This document shows positions 54,606 to 64,000 of a stretch of 64,000 nt of DNA, piece after piece. A model generated the notes under the pieces. It ran no database searches. It was not told where the DNA came from and worked only from the letters and a program-made list of their open reading frames with translations. Position 1 is the stretch's first letter, and each line of letters opens with the position of its first letter. This DNA comes from JANYBT01 sp038211475 (GTDB lineage Bacteria > Acidobacteriota > Terriglobia > Terriglobales > Acidobacteriaceae), in the NCBI GenBank assembly GCA_038211475.1, contig JBBQVN010000002.1:1-64000 (forward strand), written 5' to 3'. The translations under genes were made by a program, and so were the position numbers.

Positions 54606-55474
54606 TGGCGGAGATCAAGACCATCGCCGTAATTGGCGCGGGGATCATGGGGCGCGGCATTGCCCACGCGGCGGCGTTGGGCGGGTACCGGACGGTGCTG
54701 GAAGACGTGCTGCCGGGATCGCTGCGCAAGGCCGAGGGGGAGATCCGCGGCAATCTGGACAAAGCGGTGGAGTTGGGCAAGGTGAGCGCGGTCGACGCCG
54801 ACGCTGCGTTCAAGCGATTGGAATATGCGGGCTCGGTGGAAGAAGCAGCCCGCGAAGCCGATCTGGTGATCGAGGCGGTGCCGGAGGAGATGGAATCGAA
54901 GATTGAAATCTTCACCCTGCTCGACAAAATCTGCCGGCCCAACACTATTCTGGCTTCGAATACGTCATCCCTTAGCGTCACCGAAATCGCCAGCGTTACC
55001 TATCGCGCGAAAAACTGTCTGGGCATGCATTTTTTCAATCCCGTGCACAAAATGAAGCTGCTGGAGATTGTGCGGGCGCTGGAAACCACGGACGAGGCCC
55101 TGGCCGCTGCCGTGGAAGTGGGCAAGCGCATGGGAAAAGAAGTGGTGGTGGTGAAAGAGGCGCCGGGCTTTATCACCAGCCGCATCAATGCGATGATCGG
55201 CAACGAGGCTTTTTACATGCTGCAGGAAGGCGTAGCCTCCGCGGCTGACATTGATAAGGCGCTGAAACTGGGACTGAACCATCCGATGGGACCGTTTGAG
55301 CTGGTGGATCTGGTCGGGCTCGATACTCGTCTGCACATCCTGGAGTACCTGCATAAGGCGTTGGGAGAGAAGTTCCGTCCGTCGCCGTTGCTGGTGCAGT
55401 ATGTGAAAGCGGGAAGGCTGGGGCGGAAGTCCGGCCGCGGAGTGTACGAATATCCGGAACCGTCCAAAGCATGA
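54605..55474 (+). CDS. 3-hydroxyacyl-CoA (3-hydroxybutyryl-CoA) dehydrogenase
   Basis: The 289-residue protein has the NAD fold IAVIGAGIMGRGIA (7-20), SNTSSLSV (about 118-125), MHFFNPVHKMKLLEIV with the catalytic His, and NHPMGPFELVDLVGLD in the C-terminal domain. It interconverts 3-hydroxybutyryl-CoA and acetoacetyl-CoA with NAD(P), in butyrate-type metabolism, PHB turnover or fatty acid oxidation. Length is normal for the Hbd/PaaH type. The GTG start has AGGTGG upstream within the small gene before it. A terminator follows at 55553. Confidence 0.93.
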   Translation: MAEIKTIAVIGAGIMGRGIAHAAALGGYRTVLEDVLPGSLRKAEGEIRGNLDKAVELGKVSAVDADAAFKRLEYAGSVEEAAREADLVIEAVPEEMESKIEIFTLLDKICRPNTILASNTSSLSVTEIASVTYRAKNCLGMHFFNPVHKMKLLEIVRALETTDEALAAAVEVGKRMGKEVVVVKEAPGFITSRINAMIGNEAFYMLQEGVASAADIDKALKLGLNHPMGPFELVDLVGLDTRLHILEYLHKALGEKFRPSPLLVQYVKAGRLGRKSGRGVYEYPEPSKA

Positions 55475-55552
55475 ACCGGGGCTCGACTACGAGTTCTGGT
55501 AGTACGTTTCCGCGCACAATATCGTTGGTTTAGTACGCTTGTCTCTTTGAAC

Positions 55553-55586
55553 GGCTTGTCAGTGCAGGTGCTGGCAAGCCCTTTTT
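55553..55586 (+). terminator. Rho-independent terminator after the dehydrogenase
   Basis: A 10-bp stem with one wobble pair (GGCTTGTCAG with CTGGCAAGCC), an 8-base loop and CTTTTT. It lies 79 bases after the dehydrogenase stop. The rest of the gap up to 55819 shows nothing else. Confidence 0.8.
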
Positions 55587-55819
55587 GTTGAACCGCTTGC
55601 GGCGCTGCTCTAACCCGCCTAGTGCCGGCACTCCGGACCACCTCCAGTTTCTACTCTGGCGCGCTCGCGGAACACGATTACGCGGATGCCATTGACCTGA
55701 GCATCCTCCCCCGCTATTCACATTACATTCACCAGACATTCACCTTTTCTTAACACGAGCACATTAGCCTCAGAGATGTCTTGATATTTATTCCCATGAC
55801 GCTCGGAGGGCAAGTACAG

Positions 55820-57598
55820 ATGAAGTTTGCGGCGAAGTTGAGTGCGCTTTTGTTGCTGGCGGCGATGACCCTGGTGGCACAAACCAGAACATCGCCGAAA
55901 CCCAAGAGAGTAAGGCAAGCACCCGTGACAGCGGCGGACGTGCAGTCACTGAGAGATGCTTTGGCGGCGCAGCAGTCGGCCATGGCCGCTCAACAACAGC
56001 AGATCCAGGCTTTGCAAGACGAGCTGCGTGGCAAGGATCAAGCCGTGCAACAGGCGCAGACCACCGCTACAAACGCTTCGAGCAAGGCAGAGGCGGTCCA
56101 AACTCAGGCGAACCAGCAGCAGCAAACGGTGGGCGAACTGAAGAGTGACGTGACCGACATGAAGTCTACTCTCAGCAGCACGGCGCTGACTCTGCAAGAG
56201 ACCCAAAAGACGATTGCAGAACCGCCCACAACCATCCACTTTAAAGGGGTCGCCCTGACTCCGGGGGGCTTCGTAGCGGCGGAATCGGTGTATCGCAACC
56301 GCGCGCTGGGCGCGGACATCAACACTCCATTCAACTCGGTGCAGTTGCCCGGGAGCAGCCAGAATGCGCTGTCCGAATTCTATGGCTCGGCACGGCAATC
56401 GCGCATCTCGCTCTTAGGTGAAGGTAAGTTGAAGGACATGAAGCTTACCGGATACTACGAAACCGACTTTCTGTCGGCGGCGACGACGTCTAACAACAAC
56501 CAAAGCAATAGTTACAGCCTGCGCCAACGGCAACTGTGGGGACAGGTGGCACTGGAGAACGGGTTGACGTTGACTGGCGGCCAGATGTGGAGCCTGGTGA
56601 CCGAAACCAAGCAGGGATTGGACAACCGAAGCGAGGCGTTGCCCATGACCATCGACGCCCAGTACACGGTGGGCTTCAGCTGGGCGCGGCAGTACGGGTT
56701 GCGGGTGACCAAGAACTTCAACAATCGCTTCTGGCTGGGGGCGTCGTTGGAGAATCCTTCGACTACTTTCGCGGCGCATGGAAATGCAGCGAACTTTGTT
56801 CTTGGCGGACCCGGCGCTGGTGGCGGCCTATATAACCCCACTGCAAATTACTCATTCAACGCGACGCCCGACGTGATCGTCAAGGCCGCGTTTCAGCCCG
56901 GATTTGGCCACTACGAGGTCTTTGGCATCTTCAGCCGGTTCCGGGACCGAGTGTTCCCGTGCGGCGAACCGCCAGCCAACATTAGCTTGTGCAGCGGGGG
57001 AGTTTCGTCCGCGGCGGGAGCGTACAACGACTCGAGAAACGGCTTTGGATTGGGCGGAAATGCCCGCATCACACTGCATAAGCAACTGGATCTCGGAGTG
57101 CATGTCCTGGGCGGAAATGGGGTAGGACGGTACGGAACGAGCGGACTTCCAGATGCGACGGTGCACGCCGATGGAACCCTGGCATTGCTCCGCAGTTACC
57201 AAGGGCTGGCGACCATCGAGTGGCACAAGCCGAAGTATGACGTGTATCTAAACGCGGGGGCGGAGTATGTCGGCCGCAATTCGCAGCTTGATCCTATCTC
57301 GTTGAAGGCAGTGGGTTATGGCTCACCGCTCAATGTTACAACGGGATGTTATTCGGAAACGCTGCCGAGCAGTACCGGGTTCGGAGCCGGGGGTTTGTCG
57401 AATTGCACTGCTGACACACGCAATCTGATCGAGGGCACAGTTGGCTTCTGGTACCGCATTTATAACGGGCCAAAAGGTAGGTTGCAGATGGGACCGCAGT
57501 ACTCATACATCACCCGCAACACTTGGAGAGGAACGGGCGGCACGCCCCACGGAATTGACAACATGGTGCTCACGTCTTTCCGCTATTACCTGCCATAG
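55820..57598 (+). CDS. DcaP-like outer-membrane porin with periplasmic coiled coil
   Basis: The 592-residue protein starts at the second Met (55820), with GGAGGG nine bases upstream. It has a signal peptide (1-21, ending TLVAQ), a basic linker, a glutamine-rich coiled coil (about 45-140) and a barrel (about 148-592) opening TTIHFKGVALTPGGFVAAES. The end YYLP closes the last strand. DcaP-type porins form trimers whose coiled coils reach into the periplasm; they take up small acids or peptides. The domain is common in Acidobacteriota. Single gene. Confidence 0.82.
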   Translation: MKFAAKLSALLLLAAMTLVAQTRTSPKPKRVRQAPVTAADVQSLRDALAAQQSAMAAQQQQIQALQDELRGKDQAVQQAQTTATNASSKAEAVQTQANQQQQTVGELKSDVTDMKSTLSSTALTLQETQKTIAEPPTTIHFKGVALTPGGFVAAESVYRNRALGADINTPFNSVQLPGSSQNALSEFYGSARQSRISLLGEGKLKDMKLTGYYETDFLSAATTSNNNQSNSYSLRQRQLWGQVALENGLTLTGGQMWSLVTETKQGLDNRSEALPMTIDAQYTVGFSWARQYGLRVTKNFNNRFWLGASLENPSTTFAAHGNAANFVLGGPGAGGGLYNPTANYSFNATPDVIVKAAFQPGFGHYEVFGIFSRFRDRVFPCGEPPANISLCSGGVSSAAGAYNDSRNGFGLGGNARITLHKQLDLGVHVLGGNGVGRYGTSGLPDATVHADGTLALLRSYQGLATIEWHKPKYDVYLNAGAEYVGRNSQLDPISLKAVGYGSPLNVTTGCYSETLPSSTGFGAGGLSNCTADTRNLIEGTVGFWYRIYNGPKGRLQMGPQYSYITRNTWRGTGGTPHGIDNMVLTSFRYYLP

Positions 57599-57636
57599 AG
57601 CGTATAACAGAGTTACTAACTATAGATCACAAACAA

Positions 57637-57683
57637 CTCGCCCCGGCATTGGGAACTTTCTCTGGTGCCGGGGTGAGGAGTTT
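57637..57683 (+). terminator. Hairpin after the porin gene, probable terminator
   Basis: CCCCGGCA (57641-57648) pairs with TGCCGGGG (57666-57673), extended by CTC/GAG across a one-base bulge; only TTTA follows, so termination is less sure. The rest of the gap to 57972 holds nothing I can support. Confidence 0.5.
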
Positions 57684-57972
57684 ATATGGCAGTTGGTCTG
57701 GAATGTATCGATTCTGAGTGACAAGCTTTCGGTAGGTATCGCCCACAATGCGCTCATTGGTTCCTGAGAACCTACACCGCTGAAGGCGAGGTGAACCCCA
57801 GCAAGAGGGGATGGCGAATCGTTGCGACGGCAGTCAGGAACATATTCCCCCGGAAAACATTTCCGCAGCGGCGTGGAAGCGTCACTCCTGAGTTTTGTCC
57901 AATGGCCGCGGCGGTTGTGTTGCTGCCGCCCCGACTCGCAACCATGTTCCCCGGCGTCTTCACGCGTTTCCC

Positions 57973-59202
57973 CTAGCTACCAAAATGAATGCCGGCTTTC
58001 TCGCGCCCCAGTGCGGCGACCAGCGCGGCCAGCGAGAACACTACCACCGCCGTGATCGCCATGGCATTTGCATAACTGATCTTCTGAGCCAGCAGCGCCT
58101 CCACATAACCCACCGAACCGGCCAGTAGCACGCCGCATTGATAAGCAAATCCGGGCAGGAAACCACGCACGGAGTCGGGCGACAGCTCCGACAGGTGCGC
58201 CGGGATAATGCCCCAGGCGCCTTGCACCATGAACTGACTGAGGAACGCGCCGGTCACCAACAGCGGGATGGAAGGGGCATAGGCCCACAGTGGAATCATC
58301 AGAATCGCGCTAAGCAAGGCCACGATCATAGCGCGGCGACGCCCGAAGCGGTCGGAAAAAAAACCGAACACCAGGCCGCCCAGGATGGCGCCTACCATCG
58401 AGATGGCGGTGATCCCTGCGCGCTGGGTGGAACCCATGCCCCAGTGGCGCTGTAGAAATGTGGGATACATGTCCTGGGTACCGTGAGAAGTGAAGTTCAT
58501 CATCATCATGAGCACGGTCAAGTACAGAAACAATTTCCAGTGGGAAGCAATTTCGCGACCCAGATTGGCCCAGCTACGCTTCTGCTGCTGCTCCCAAACG
58601 GCCGACTCTTTCACATGGAAGCGGACGTACAGCCCGAGCAGCGCGGGCAGTCCGCCGATAAAAAACATGGGGCGCCATCCCCATCGCGGAAACACAAAGA
58701 AGAAACAGACCGCAGCCAGCAGATAGCCGAGCGCATAACCCTGCTGCAACATGCCGGAGAGCAAGCCGCGAAGTTTGGGCGGAACCTTCTCCATCGCCAG
58801 GGATGCGCCTACCCCCCACTCGCCGCCCATGCCAATCCCAAACAAGGCGCGCAGCACCAGGAAGGTGGTGAAACTATGGGCGAAACCGGTGGCCACTTCG
58901 ACAACTGAGTAAAAAACCAGATCAATCATTAGGGGCAGGCGGCGTCCATAGCGGTCTGCCAGCAGCCCGAAGATAAACGCGCCCACTGGACGAAAGACCA
59001 GAGTTAGCGTAATGGAAAGCGCAATCTGCGCGTCCGACTTATGAAACTCTTGCGCGATGGCGGTGAGGGCAAATACCACCAGGAAGAAATCAAACGCGTC
59101 GAGAGTCCAACCCATAAAACCGGCGAAAACAGCGGCGCGGTGATCGTCGGCCGGGGGCCGGATGGGGTCAATTACCGTGAGTGGATCCGAAGCGTGAGTC
59201 AA
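57973..59202 (-). CDS. MFS transporter, SHS (sialate/lactate-proton symporter) type
   Basis: The 409-residue protein has 12 membrane spans with GFMGWTLDAFDFFLVVF in span 1, the MFS motif A LLADRYGRR (about 79-87), RALFGIGMGGEWGVG in span 4 and FSDRFGRRRAM in the second half. The DAFDFF and GMGGEWGVG segments are typical of the SHS group, which moves lactate, sialic acid or related acids with protons. A TTG start has AAGGA seven bases upstream. Single-gene unit converging on the porin. Confidence 0.88.
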   Translation of the reverse strand: MTHASDPLTVIDPIRPPADDHRAAVFAGFMGWTLDAFDFFLVVFALTAIAQEFHKSDAQIALSITLTLVFRPVGAFIFGLLADRYGRRLPLMIDLVFYSVVEVATGFAHSFTTFLVLRALFGIGMGGEWGVGASLAMEKVPPKLRGLLSGMLQQGYALGYLLAAVCFFFVFPRWGWRPMFFIGGLPALLGLYVRFHVKESAVWEQQQKRSWANLGREIASHWKLFLYLTVLMMMMNFTSHGTQDMYPTFLQRHWGMGSTQRAGITAISMVGAILGGLVFGFFSDRFGRRRAMIVALLSAILMIPLWAYAPSIPLLVTGAFLSQFMVQGAWGIIPAHLSELSPDSVRGFLPGFAYQCGVLLAGSVGYVEALLAQKISYANAMAITAVVVFSLAALVAALGREKAGIHFGS

Positions 59203-59747
59203 GCTGGTTTCCTTAGAATTGTCAGCGTCTTGAACCTCGCATGGGATTCAAGGGATGCTTCTCCGACCCCAGCGGACTTCGGCGTCAACAAGAATGCGGT
59301 CACATAGTATCACTGGAAAACTAAACGCGTCCGGGGTCCTCGCTCGTGTCGCCCCCGAAGAACTGGAATCCCGCCCGACAGTGCTGAAGGCACCAGCGCC
59401 GAGTGGCACGAAACATTAGTCTCGATGAATATTTTTACCGCACAAGGGTCGACGAGGGATTTATTGCATGCACTGCGGCGGCGCAAAGATGTCACTCCTC
59501 TCGCCGCCCGGGCCACCGAGCTCGATCGAAATGATCCTTTGCTCAGGGTCTGTTTCTATATCGAGCTGTGTACCGTTTCGCCATTGAAATGTCATGCCGA
59601 CGCCCTTTGAATCTGCGCGCGATGTCCCAAATCTTGGCCCATATCGCACTTCTTGATCGACATTCTTGAGGAATCGGAGCGATGGAGGCACCGTCTACAT
59701 CGATGGAGAAGGAAAACCAGAAGTGCAGTCTAAGTGCTTGAAAACAT
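59203..59747. other. Gap between MFS gene and tRNA fragment
   Basis: A 76-codon minus-strand frame (59691-59461) shows some protein-like content (MTFQWRNGTQLDIETDPEQR) but an upstream in-frame stop and no ribosome site. It may be the tail of a lost gene. Nothing else is supported. Confidence 0.3.
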
Positions 59748-59797
<50 letters not shown>

Positions 59798-60162
59798 TTC
59801 CAGGCCTTATTGAAATCTACTGATCTTGGTAGATTCTAAAGGCTTTGGATTCAATCTGTTGCGGAATGCTGGTCGCGGCCTATTGAACCTTGGTGCTCTT
59901 GGAGGCTTTGACCGACACAAGATCGACTACAGCGCCCGCCCCCTGCGGCAATAGTCCTTGCGAAAACCTTGGTAGCTCCTCTTGATTCTGCACCCCCAAT
60001 GAACCCCGGCAATCTAGTCGTGGCGAACCAGAAGATCAGAAATGAACCCGACAAGGAGCGAGACCAGAGGTCTCATGCACCGCATGGCAGGGTGACTCTA
60101 CCGGACCCGGGCGGCAGAAGTCATTAATTTTACGAGTTCAGGAGGCTCGACGAGGGACAGGT
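59798..60162. other. Gap between tRNA fragment and large island gene
   Basis: I see no supported gene. Two short stretches (AAAGGCTTTGGATTCAATCT region and the inverted GATCTTGGTAGATT region near 59821-59835) could be integrase arm sites, but this is a guess. Confidence 0.25.
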
Positions 60163-63100
60163 TTACTCACCCTGTCGTGTATTGTGCTGCCGGGTGCCTA
60201 TTGTGCCATTGCCCTTGCGGACTCCAGTTCTGACCGTCAAATCTGCTCCTCCGCTCTCTAATACGTTCACATGTAGCGCGGTTTCAGGATCGTCCAACTC
60301 ACCTCTCTGGATATCCATTCTGCTCTCGCCTTCTTGTTTGACTACATCTCCAAAGACTTGTAGGTGTGCACCGCCGCTGCTGAGTATTGTTAGCCTGAGT
60401 GGCGGTCGATCAGTATGCGGGATAATGAGAACATGGCCCATGGAAGGCCCGTTTGAGGCAATGACCATTGAACCCCCGCTGAGGCGTGCGCCATTGTAGG
60501 TGTAGAGCTTCCTTGCAGGCGTTGCTTTGGAATCACTGACGGTGACGTTCCCCAGTCTTGTCCCAGGATTTGTGGCGCTGCCTTCCCAGCTACTGAAAGC
60601 ACCTCCCCCCGCAGTCCAATCAAATGTGGGGGTTGACTCGGTCGGACCTGATGAGACTACAAACTGATAAACGCTCCCTGGGTTGTTGTAGGGCTGAACG
60701 ATATACTGAGCATTGTTCGCACCGGTGTATCCTCCTGAGAACTCTACGTCAGTCTCGCGATTGTAGAAAGCAGCATCGTCACTCCAGACAAAGAACCCAG
60801 CAATGCCGTGGTCGAAAACATACGTTCCGCAAGCTAGGCACTCGCTTGCCACCACCCCAAGTCCGTCGCCGAAGGGTGCCATCATCTGCGCTTGTTGAAT
60901 CTGGCTGGCATACATGGACGCGCAGTCTTGGAAGGTGGTGATGCCGAGGAGAATGTCGAGATAGCTGCAGGTGTCGACATCTTGCCCGGTGAACTCCCAG
61001 GCGATACCGTTGGCTCCGTAGGTCGGCGTGGGAACGAGATTAACACTGGTGTAGGTGCTGTTGGCATTGGTGGTCCAGTACGAACCGCTGGCGGTGTCAA
61101 TGTGGGCGAGCAGGCTCAAAGCTGCAAAGATGTCTGCATTGTTTTCGGTGGACTTACTTAAGATGAGCGGTTTGGGCAAACCGCCGTCGGGATAGCCGAG
61201 GTAGAAGCCGCCGAAGCTTGTGCCTGTGGTGTCTTTTAGGTCGCCGACAATCCAGTTGCCAATGGTCTTGGCATCGTCGAAGTAAACCGCATTGTTGAAC
61301 TGCCGATGGGCTCCGAGCAGGGCGAGGATGGCGAAGGCATTATTGCCGCCGGTGGCACCGTCGAGAACTAGACAGAACGCCGCGCCGCCACACGAAGTCG
61401 TGGCCGCAGAGAACCCTGCCAGCCGGATATCGCCGGCCTTACCCACGGCTGGAGCAAGTTGATCGTTCAGCAAACAGATGTCTCCGCTCTCGTACGCACT
61501 GTGCATGCCCAGAGATCCGTCGGGTGCGGCGGGTAGAGGGTCACCGTGGTTGTCGTAATTCAACGCGTAGTCCAGAGCGTTGGCAATCTCCTCGGTGTTG
61601 GTCAGGTCGCCGGGCTGGGCGCGATTGAGCAGGGCCGTTAAGGTAAGGGCCGACTCATAGAGGCTAGCTACATTGCGGTTGACCTGTTCCGGTGGGAACG
61701 GCGCAGCCTGGTGCGGCACTGCGCCAAAGGTCTGGGTGCTCAACGGAAGACTGAGCGTCTCTGAGCCCTGGCTGGCGCGAGCCAGTACATTGATGAAGTG
61801 AGTATGGTCGAGCAAGACCGTGTCGCCGTTGGAGTCGTTCGCGGCAACTTCAAACAAAACATGCACGCTGGACAAATCTGGCTGGCATGAGACACTACTG
61901 AACTGGATCGTCATGGATTGCCAGGTTTGAGAGACCGGTAGGTAGCTGGGCACGCACTCCCCGACACCGAACTGGATGGAGTTCGCCCCGGGAGACCGTG
62001 CGTCGAATACAACTTGCGTCGCTCCGGTCAAGTCATACCCGTTGCCGGTCCGCAGAACACTCCAACCCTCGGGCTCTTCGATGTTCAGGCCGGCGAAGTC
62101 GCCTGTAGGCAATGGCGCGCAGGTTGCGCGCAAGACTGTGCCTCGGGTCACATCCAGGACAGTCGTGTTGGTCGCGGGATAACAACCGGTGGTCGTGTCG
62201 GAGGAATCGTCAACGCAACCGTCGTCGATCGAGACCTTGATTACGTCCCCGAAGTATCCGCAGGGAAGCGCGTGATTGAACCCCGAATCCTGGTCGAGAT
62301 AGACGAAGACATTATTGGCGTTGTAGGAAACTCGATCATTGAGCTCCTGATAGGCGCAATCGCTGATGGTGGTGCACGCGCCAGTACCATTGCGCCCCAA
62401 AGAGACGGTAAGAGGGCTGTCGCTGGCGAGCACCCTCGCATTGAAGATCCGATCTGCCATGCTTGCCCAATTGGTGGCGGAGAGACCCACTCGCACCGGA
62501 ATGCATTGAAATGGCGTGCTCGAGCACTGACTCGCCGGAGGCGACGTATCACCGTCTTGTAGAGTACTAGCCACGACTCCTGGCTCATCGCCGAATGCGG
62601 CACTGTTCTGGGCAGGGTGCATCTCGATGGGGGCACTCGAACGAATCACCCTCCGCGCTGTCTCATCCCCGTCCCTACTTTGCGGGCTTGAGCCATCGAT
62701 GTCCGTGATCAAGAGAGTGGCCAATTGCAGAGACGCGGCGCGGTTGTGAAGTTTTGAAATAGCGGAATCTGCCAGCGTGACGATTAGAGTCTTCTTACCC
62801 TCGACGTCTTCTTTACAGGATTCAGAGTACGTTGCGTAAAACATCACATTCTTGGGGAACATCTTGATGTCCCACAAGTCCTGCGTGGCATTTATCCTAG
62901 TGGGTCGGATCTCCATCAATCCTTCCTCAGTGGCAGGTTGCACATGGAAATGCCGGTCACCCAACACGCAGCCTTCACTCGTTTGGACAGTAAACTTGAC
63001 ATTCTTGCCCACACCATGCTGGTCGTTGCTCACGGTAAACGAAGCCGAGTAGGTTGAGCGGGAGATCTTCCTGGTCTTCGGGCAACACACCAATGGTCTG

Positions 63101-63315
63101 GACGGCGTAGTGTGGGCGGCAGGTTTAGCCTCCGTTGTAATATGAGGTTGATTGTTAACAAGCTGATCCTTCACCAGAAGGTACGCATCCTTGCTCGCCT
63201 GATTCGCAAGACCCAAAACAAAAGCCCCAACTACAGACAAAAGCCACGCCGTCCACACGAGCCAGAGAGGCCGCGACTGCAATGGTTCATCGGGTGTCTT
63301 GGTGCGTACGCCCAC
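60163..63315 (-). CDS. Very large membrane-anchored exported protein, helical-toroid-like middle
   Basis: The 1050-residue protein starts with GTG (GAGGG 10-12 bases upstream) and has a single N-terminal membrane span (about 17-38) with a short basic cytoplasmic end. About 100-540 is a cysteine-containing beta-rich part. About 550-860 looks helical, with repeats such as NNAFAILALLGAHRQF, TIGNWIVGDL, GFYLGYPDGGLP and NNADIFAALSLLAH, as in alpha/alpha-toroid glycan-active enzymes. About 880-1030 is beta-rich again. I do not recognise a family. It lies next to the tRNA fragment and is probably island cargo. Surface or periplasmic location is inferred from the anchor. Confidence 0.7.
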   Translation of the reverse strand: MGVRTKTPDEPLQSRPLWLVWTAWLLSVVGAFVLGLANQASKDAYLLVKDQLVNNQPHITTEAKPAAHTTPSRPLVCCPKTRKISRSTYSASFTVSNDQHGVGKNVKFTVQTSEGCVLGDRHFHVQPATEEGLMEIRPTRINATQDLWDIKMFPKNVMFYATYSESCKEDVEGKKTLIVTLADSAISKLHNRAASLQLATLLITDIDGSSPQSRDGDETARRVIRSSAPIEMHPAQNSAAFGDEPGVVASTLQDGDTSPPASQCSSTPFQCIPVRVGLSATNWASMADRIFNARVLASDSPLTVSLGRNGTGACTTISDCAYQELNDRVSYNANNVFVYLDQDSGFNHALPCGYFGDVIKVSIDDGCVDDSSDTTTGCYPATNTTVLDVTRGTVLRATCAPLPTGDFAGLNIEEPEGWSVLRTGNGYDLTGATQVVFDARSPGANSIQFGVGECVPSYLPVSQTWQSMTIQFSSVSCQPDLSSVHVLFEVAANDSNGDTVLLDHTHFINVLARASQGSETLSLPLSTQTFGAVPHQAAPFPPEQVNRNVASLYESALTLTALLNRAQPGDLTNTEEIANALDYALNYDNHGDPLPAAPDGSLGMHSAYESGDICLLNDQLAPAVGKAGDIRLAGFSAATTSCGGAAFCLVLDGATGGNNAFAILALLGAHRQFNNAVYFDDAKTIGNWIVGDLKDTTGTSFGGFYLGYPDGGLPKPLILSKSTENNADIFAALSLLAHIDTASGSYWTTNANSTYTSVNLVPTPTYGANGIAWEFTGQDVDTCSYLDILLGITTFQDCASMYASQIQQAQMMAPFGDGLGVVASECLACGTYVFDHGIAGFFVWSDDAAFYNRETDVEFSGGYTGANNAQYIVQPYNNPGSVYQFVVSSGPTESTPTFDWTAGGGAFSSWEGSATNPGTRLGNVTVSDSKATPARKLYTYNGARLSGGSMVIASNGPSMGHVLIIPHTDRPPLRLTILSSGGAHLQVFGDVVKQEGESRMDIQRGELDDPETALHVNVLESGGADLTVRTGVRKGNGTIGTRQHNTRQGE

Positions 63316-63498
63316 GGACTTTTGCCCTCACAGCGCTTGAAAGACCCCACCACTTTCTGTCACTCGCAGTGCGACCAAGCGATACTGAAGATGGTCTCTG
63401 CATATTGATGGTACATTACGGAAGGGACACCCGCGCAACAACAAATACGCTCCCGTGAGTCAATAATTATGCTCGCGGAAGGGATTTTGTCGCAGCTA

Positions 63499-63972
63499 TC
63501 ACCTGATTTGTGGGGGGGGTAAGGGCTTCGCACGAGGCCGTCCTCTGCCCGCTCCGAGTGCGCGTTGAACTCTCCACCTGGGCATTGCTAGTCGAGCGGC
63601 GATTTCTTTGGACATTTCCTTATGAACAGAGCCTTCCGCCTCAACTTCAGATTTCATCTTGCGCACCAGCCATGGTTCAATCGTGGCGGTTAAGTACTGG
63701 TCACGTGTTAGACCCTTGTCGAACGTGACTAGAAGAAGACCTCTACTCTGCGCAATCTGGTCAGTCAGGGCTTTCACTTGCTGCCTTAGCCAACCGTGTT
63801 CAGAGTGTATCGTCCGCAGAAGATAGAGACTCGTCAGTTCATCATTGCTAAGATAAGCACAACGGGCTCTGTGAAAATTGACGATTTGGGATGTGAGCGG
63901 CAAATCACTTGCGGACTGCACAGCCTCATCGAGGCACCTGATGGCTCTGCGGATCCTATTCTCCTTATCCAC
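63499..63972 (-). CDS. Hypothetical helical protein
   Basis: The 157-residue protein is helical, with a basic C-terminus (WRVQRALGAGRGRPRAKPLP). A GTG start at 63972 has GAGAG six bases upstream. The last codons lie in a run of eight G (63512-63519), where a sequence error would change the end. The segment VHKEMSKEIAARLAMPRWRV could be a helix-turn-helix, so a DNA-binding role is possible but weak. It is 183 bases upstream of the large island gene on the same strand, perhaps in one unit. Confidence 0.5.
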   Translation of the reverse strand: MDKENRIRRAIRCLDEAVQSASDLPLTSQIVNFHRARCAYLSNDELTSLYLLRTIHSEHGWLRQQVKALTDQIAQSRGLLLVTFDKGLTRDQYLTATIEPWLVRKMKSEVEAEGSVHKEMSKEIAARLAMPRWRVQRALGAGRGRPRAKPLPPPQIR

Positions 63973-64000
63973 ACTGTTTCTCTCCGCGCAAGCTATCTCT

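Noticed and set aside
59821..59835. D-arm of the tRNA-Pro at the fragment's 5' side
   Set aside because: No GG-containing D-loop or pairing acceptor strand could be found within 70 bases 5' of the anticodon stem.

Overview
The window looks like chromosomal DNA of an Acidobacteriota member, probably of the Koribacter/Terriglobia type. This is an inference from gene content and codon style: an exosortase-linked exopolysaccharide (EPS) locus, a DcaP-like porin, a fused zinc-dehydrogenase/GFO-IDH-MocA oxidoreductase, SHS-type MFS and APC permeases, and short dispersed repeats I associate from memory with this phylum. No rRNA gene, intact tRNA gene or CRISPR array is visible.

Region 1 (1-30900) is one large envelope-polysaccharide locus. 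At the left edge are a heparinase/alginate-lyase-like gene (cut by the edge), two NodB deacetylases, a sulfotransferase and an asparagine-synthase-like amidotransferase. A plus-strand run follows: nucleotide-sugar 6-dehydrogenase, GT4 glycosyltransferase, ATP-grasp protein, PHP protein. Then come a methyltransferase and a bi-domain oxidoreductase. A minus-strand run of twelve tightly packed genes (28685 down to 13803) reads: export lipid/periplasmic channel protein, outer-membrane barrel, chain-length regulator, secretion ATPase, tyrosine autokinase, priming sugar transferase, GT2, polymerase/ligase, second amidotransferase, two GT4s, second sulfotransferase. Exosortase and EpsI are divergent from it. 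A promoter with two 17-bp repeats, each with a TTCCGGAA core, precedes the minus-strand run. Together the genes can make, polymerise, export and decorate (amide, deacetylation, probably sulfate) an acidic polymer.

Region 2 (30907-36506) is housekeeping: NAD(P)HX repair, two APC permeases, thiamine-phosphate synthase. Region 3 (36611-40642) is accessory: an XRE/nucleotidyltransferase pair, a VapBC pair, two frameshifted genes, and two copies of a 130-bp dispersed repeat. Three transcription units here place a TATAAT-like box 7-9 bases before the start codon, which suggests leaderless mRNAs.

Region 4 (40780-43899) is accC-accB-M24 peptidase. Region 5 (44702-49173) is pilMNOPQ for type IV pilus assembly. 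Region 6 (49316-59202) holds a CCA-adding-type enzyme with a histone-H1-like tail, a conserved hypothetical, an acyltransferase, a hemerythrin-like protein, a 3-hydroxyacyl-CoA dehydrogenase, a DcaP-like porin and an MFS carrier.

Region 7 (59748-64000) begins with the 3' half of a tRNA-Pro(CGG) gene lacking its 5' half. That is what the far end of a tRNA-integrated element looks like, so the sequence to its right (a 1050-residue membrane-anchored protein and an unknown gene) is probably a genomic island running off the window.
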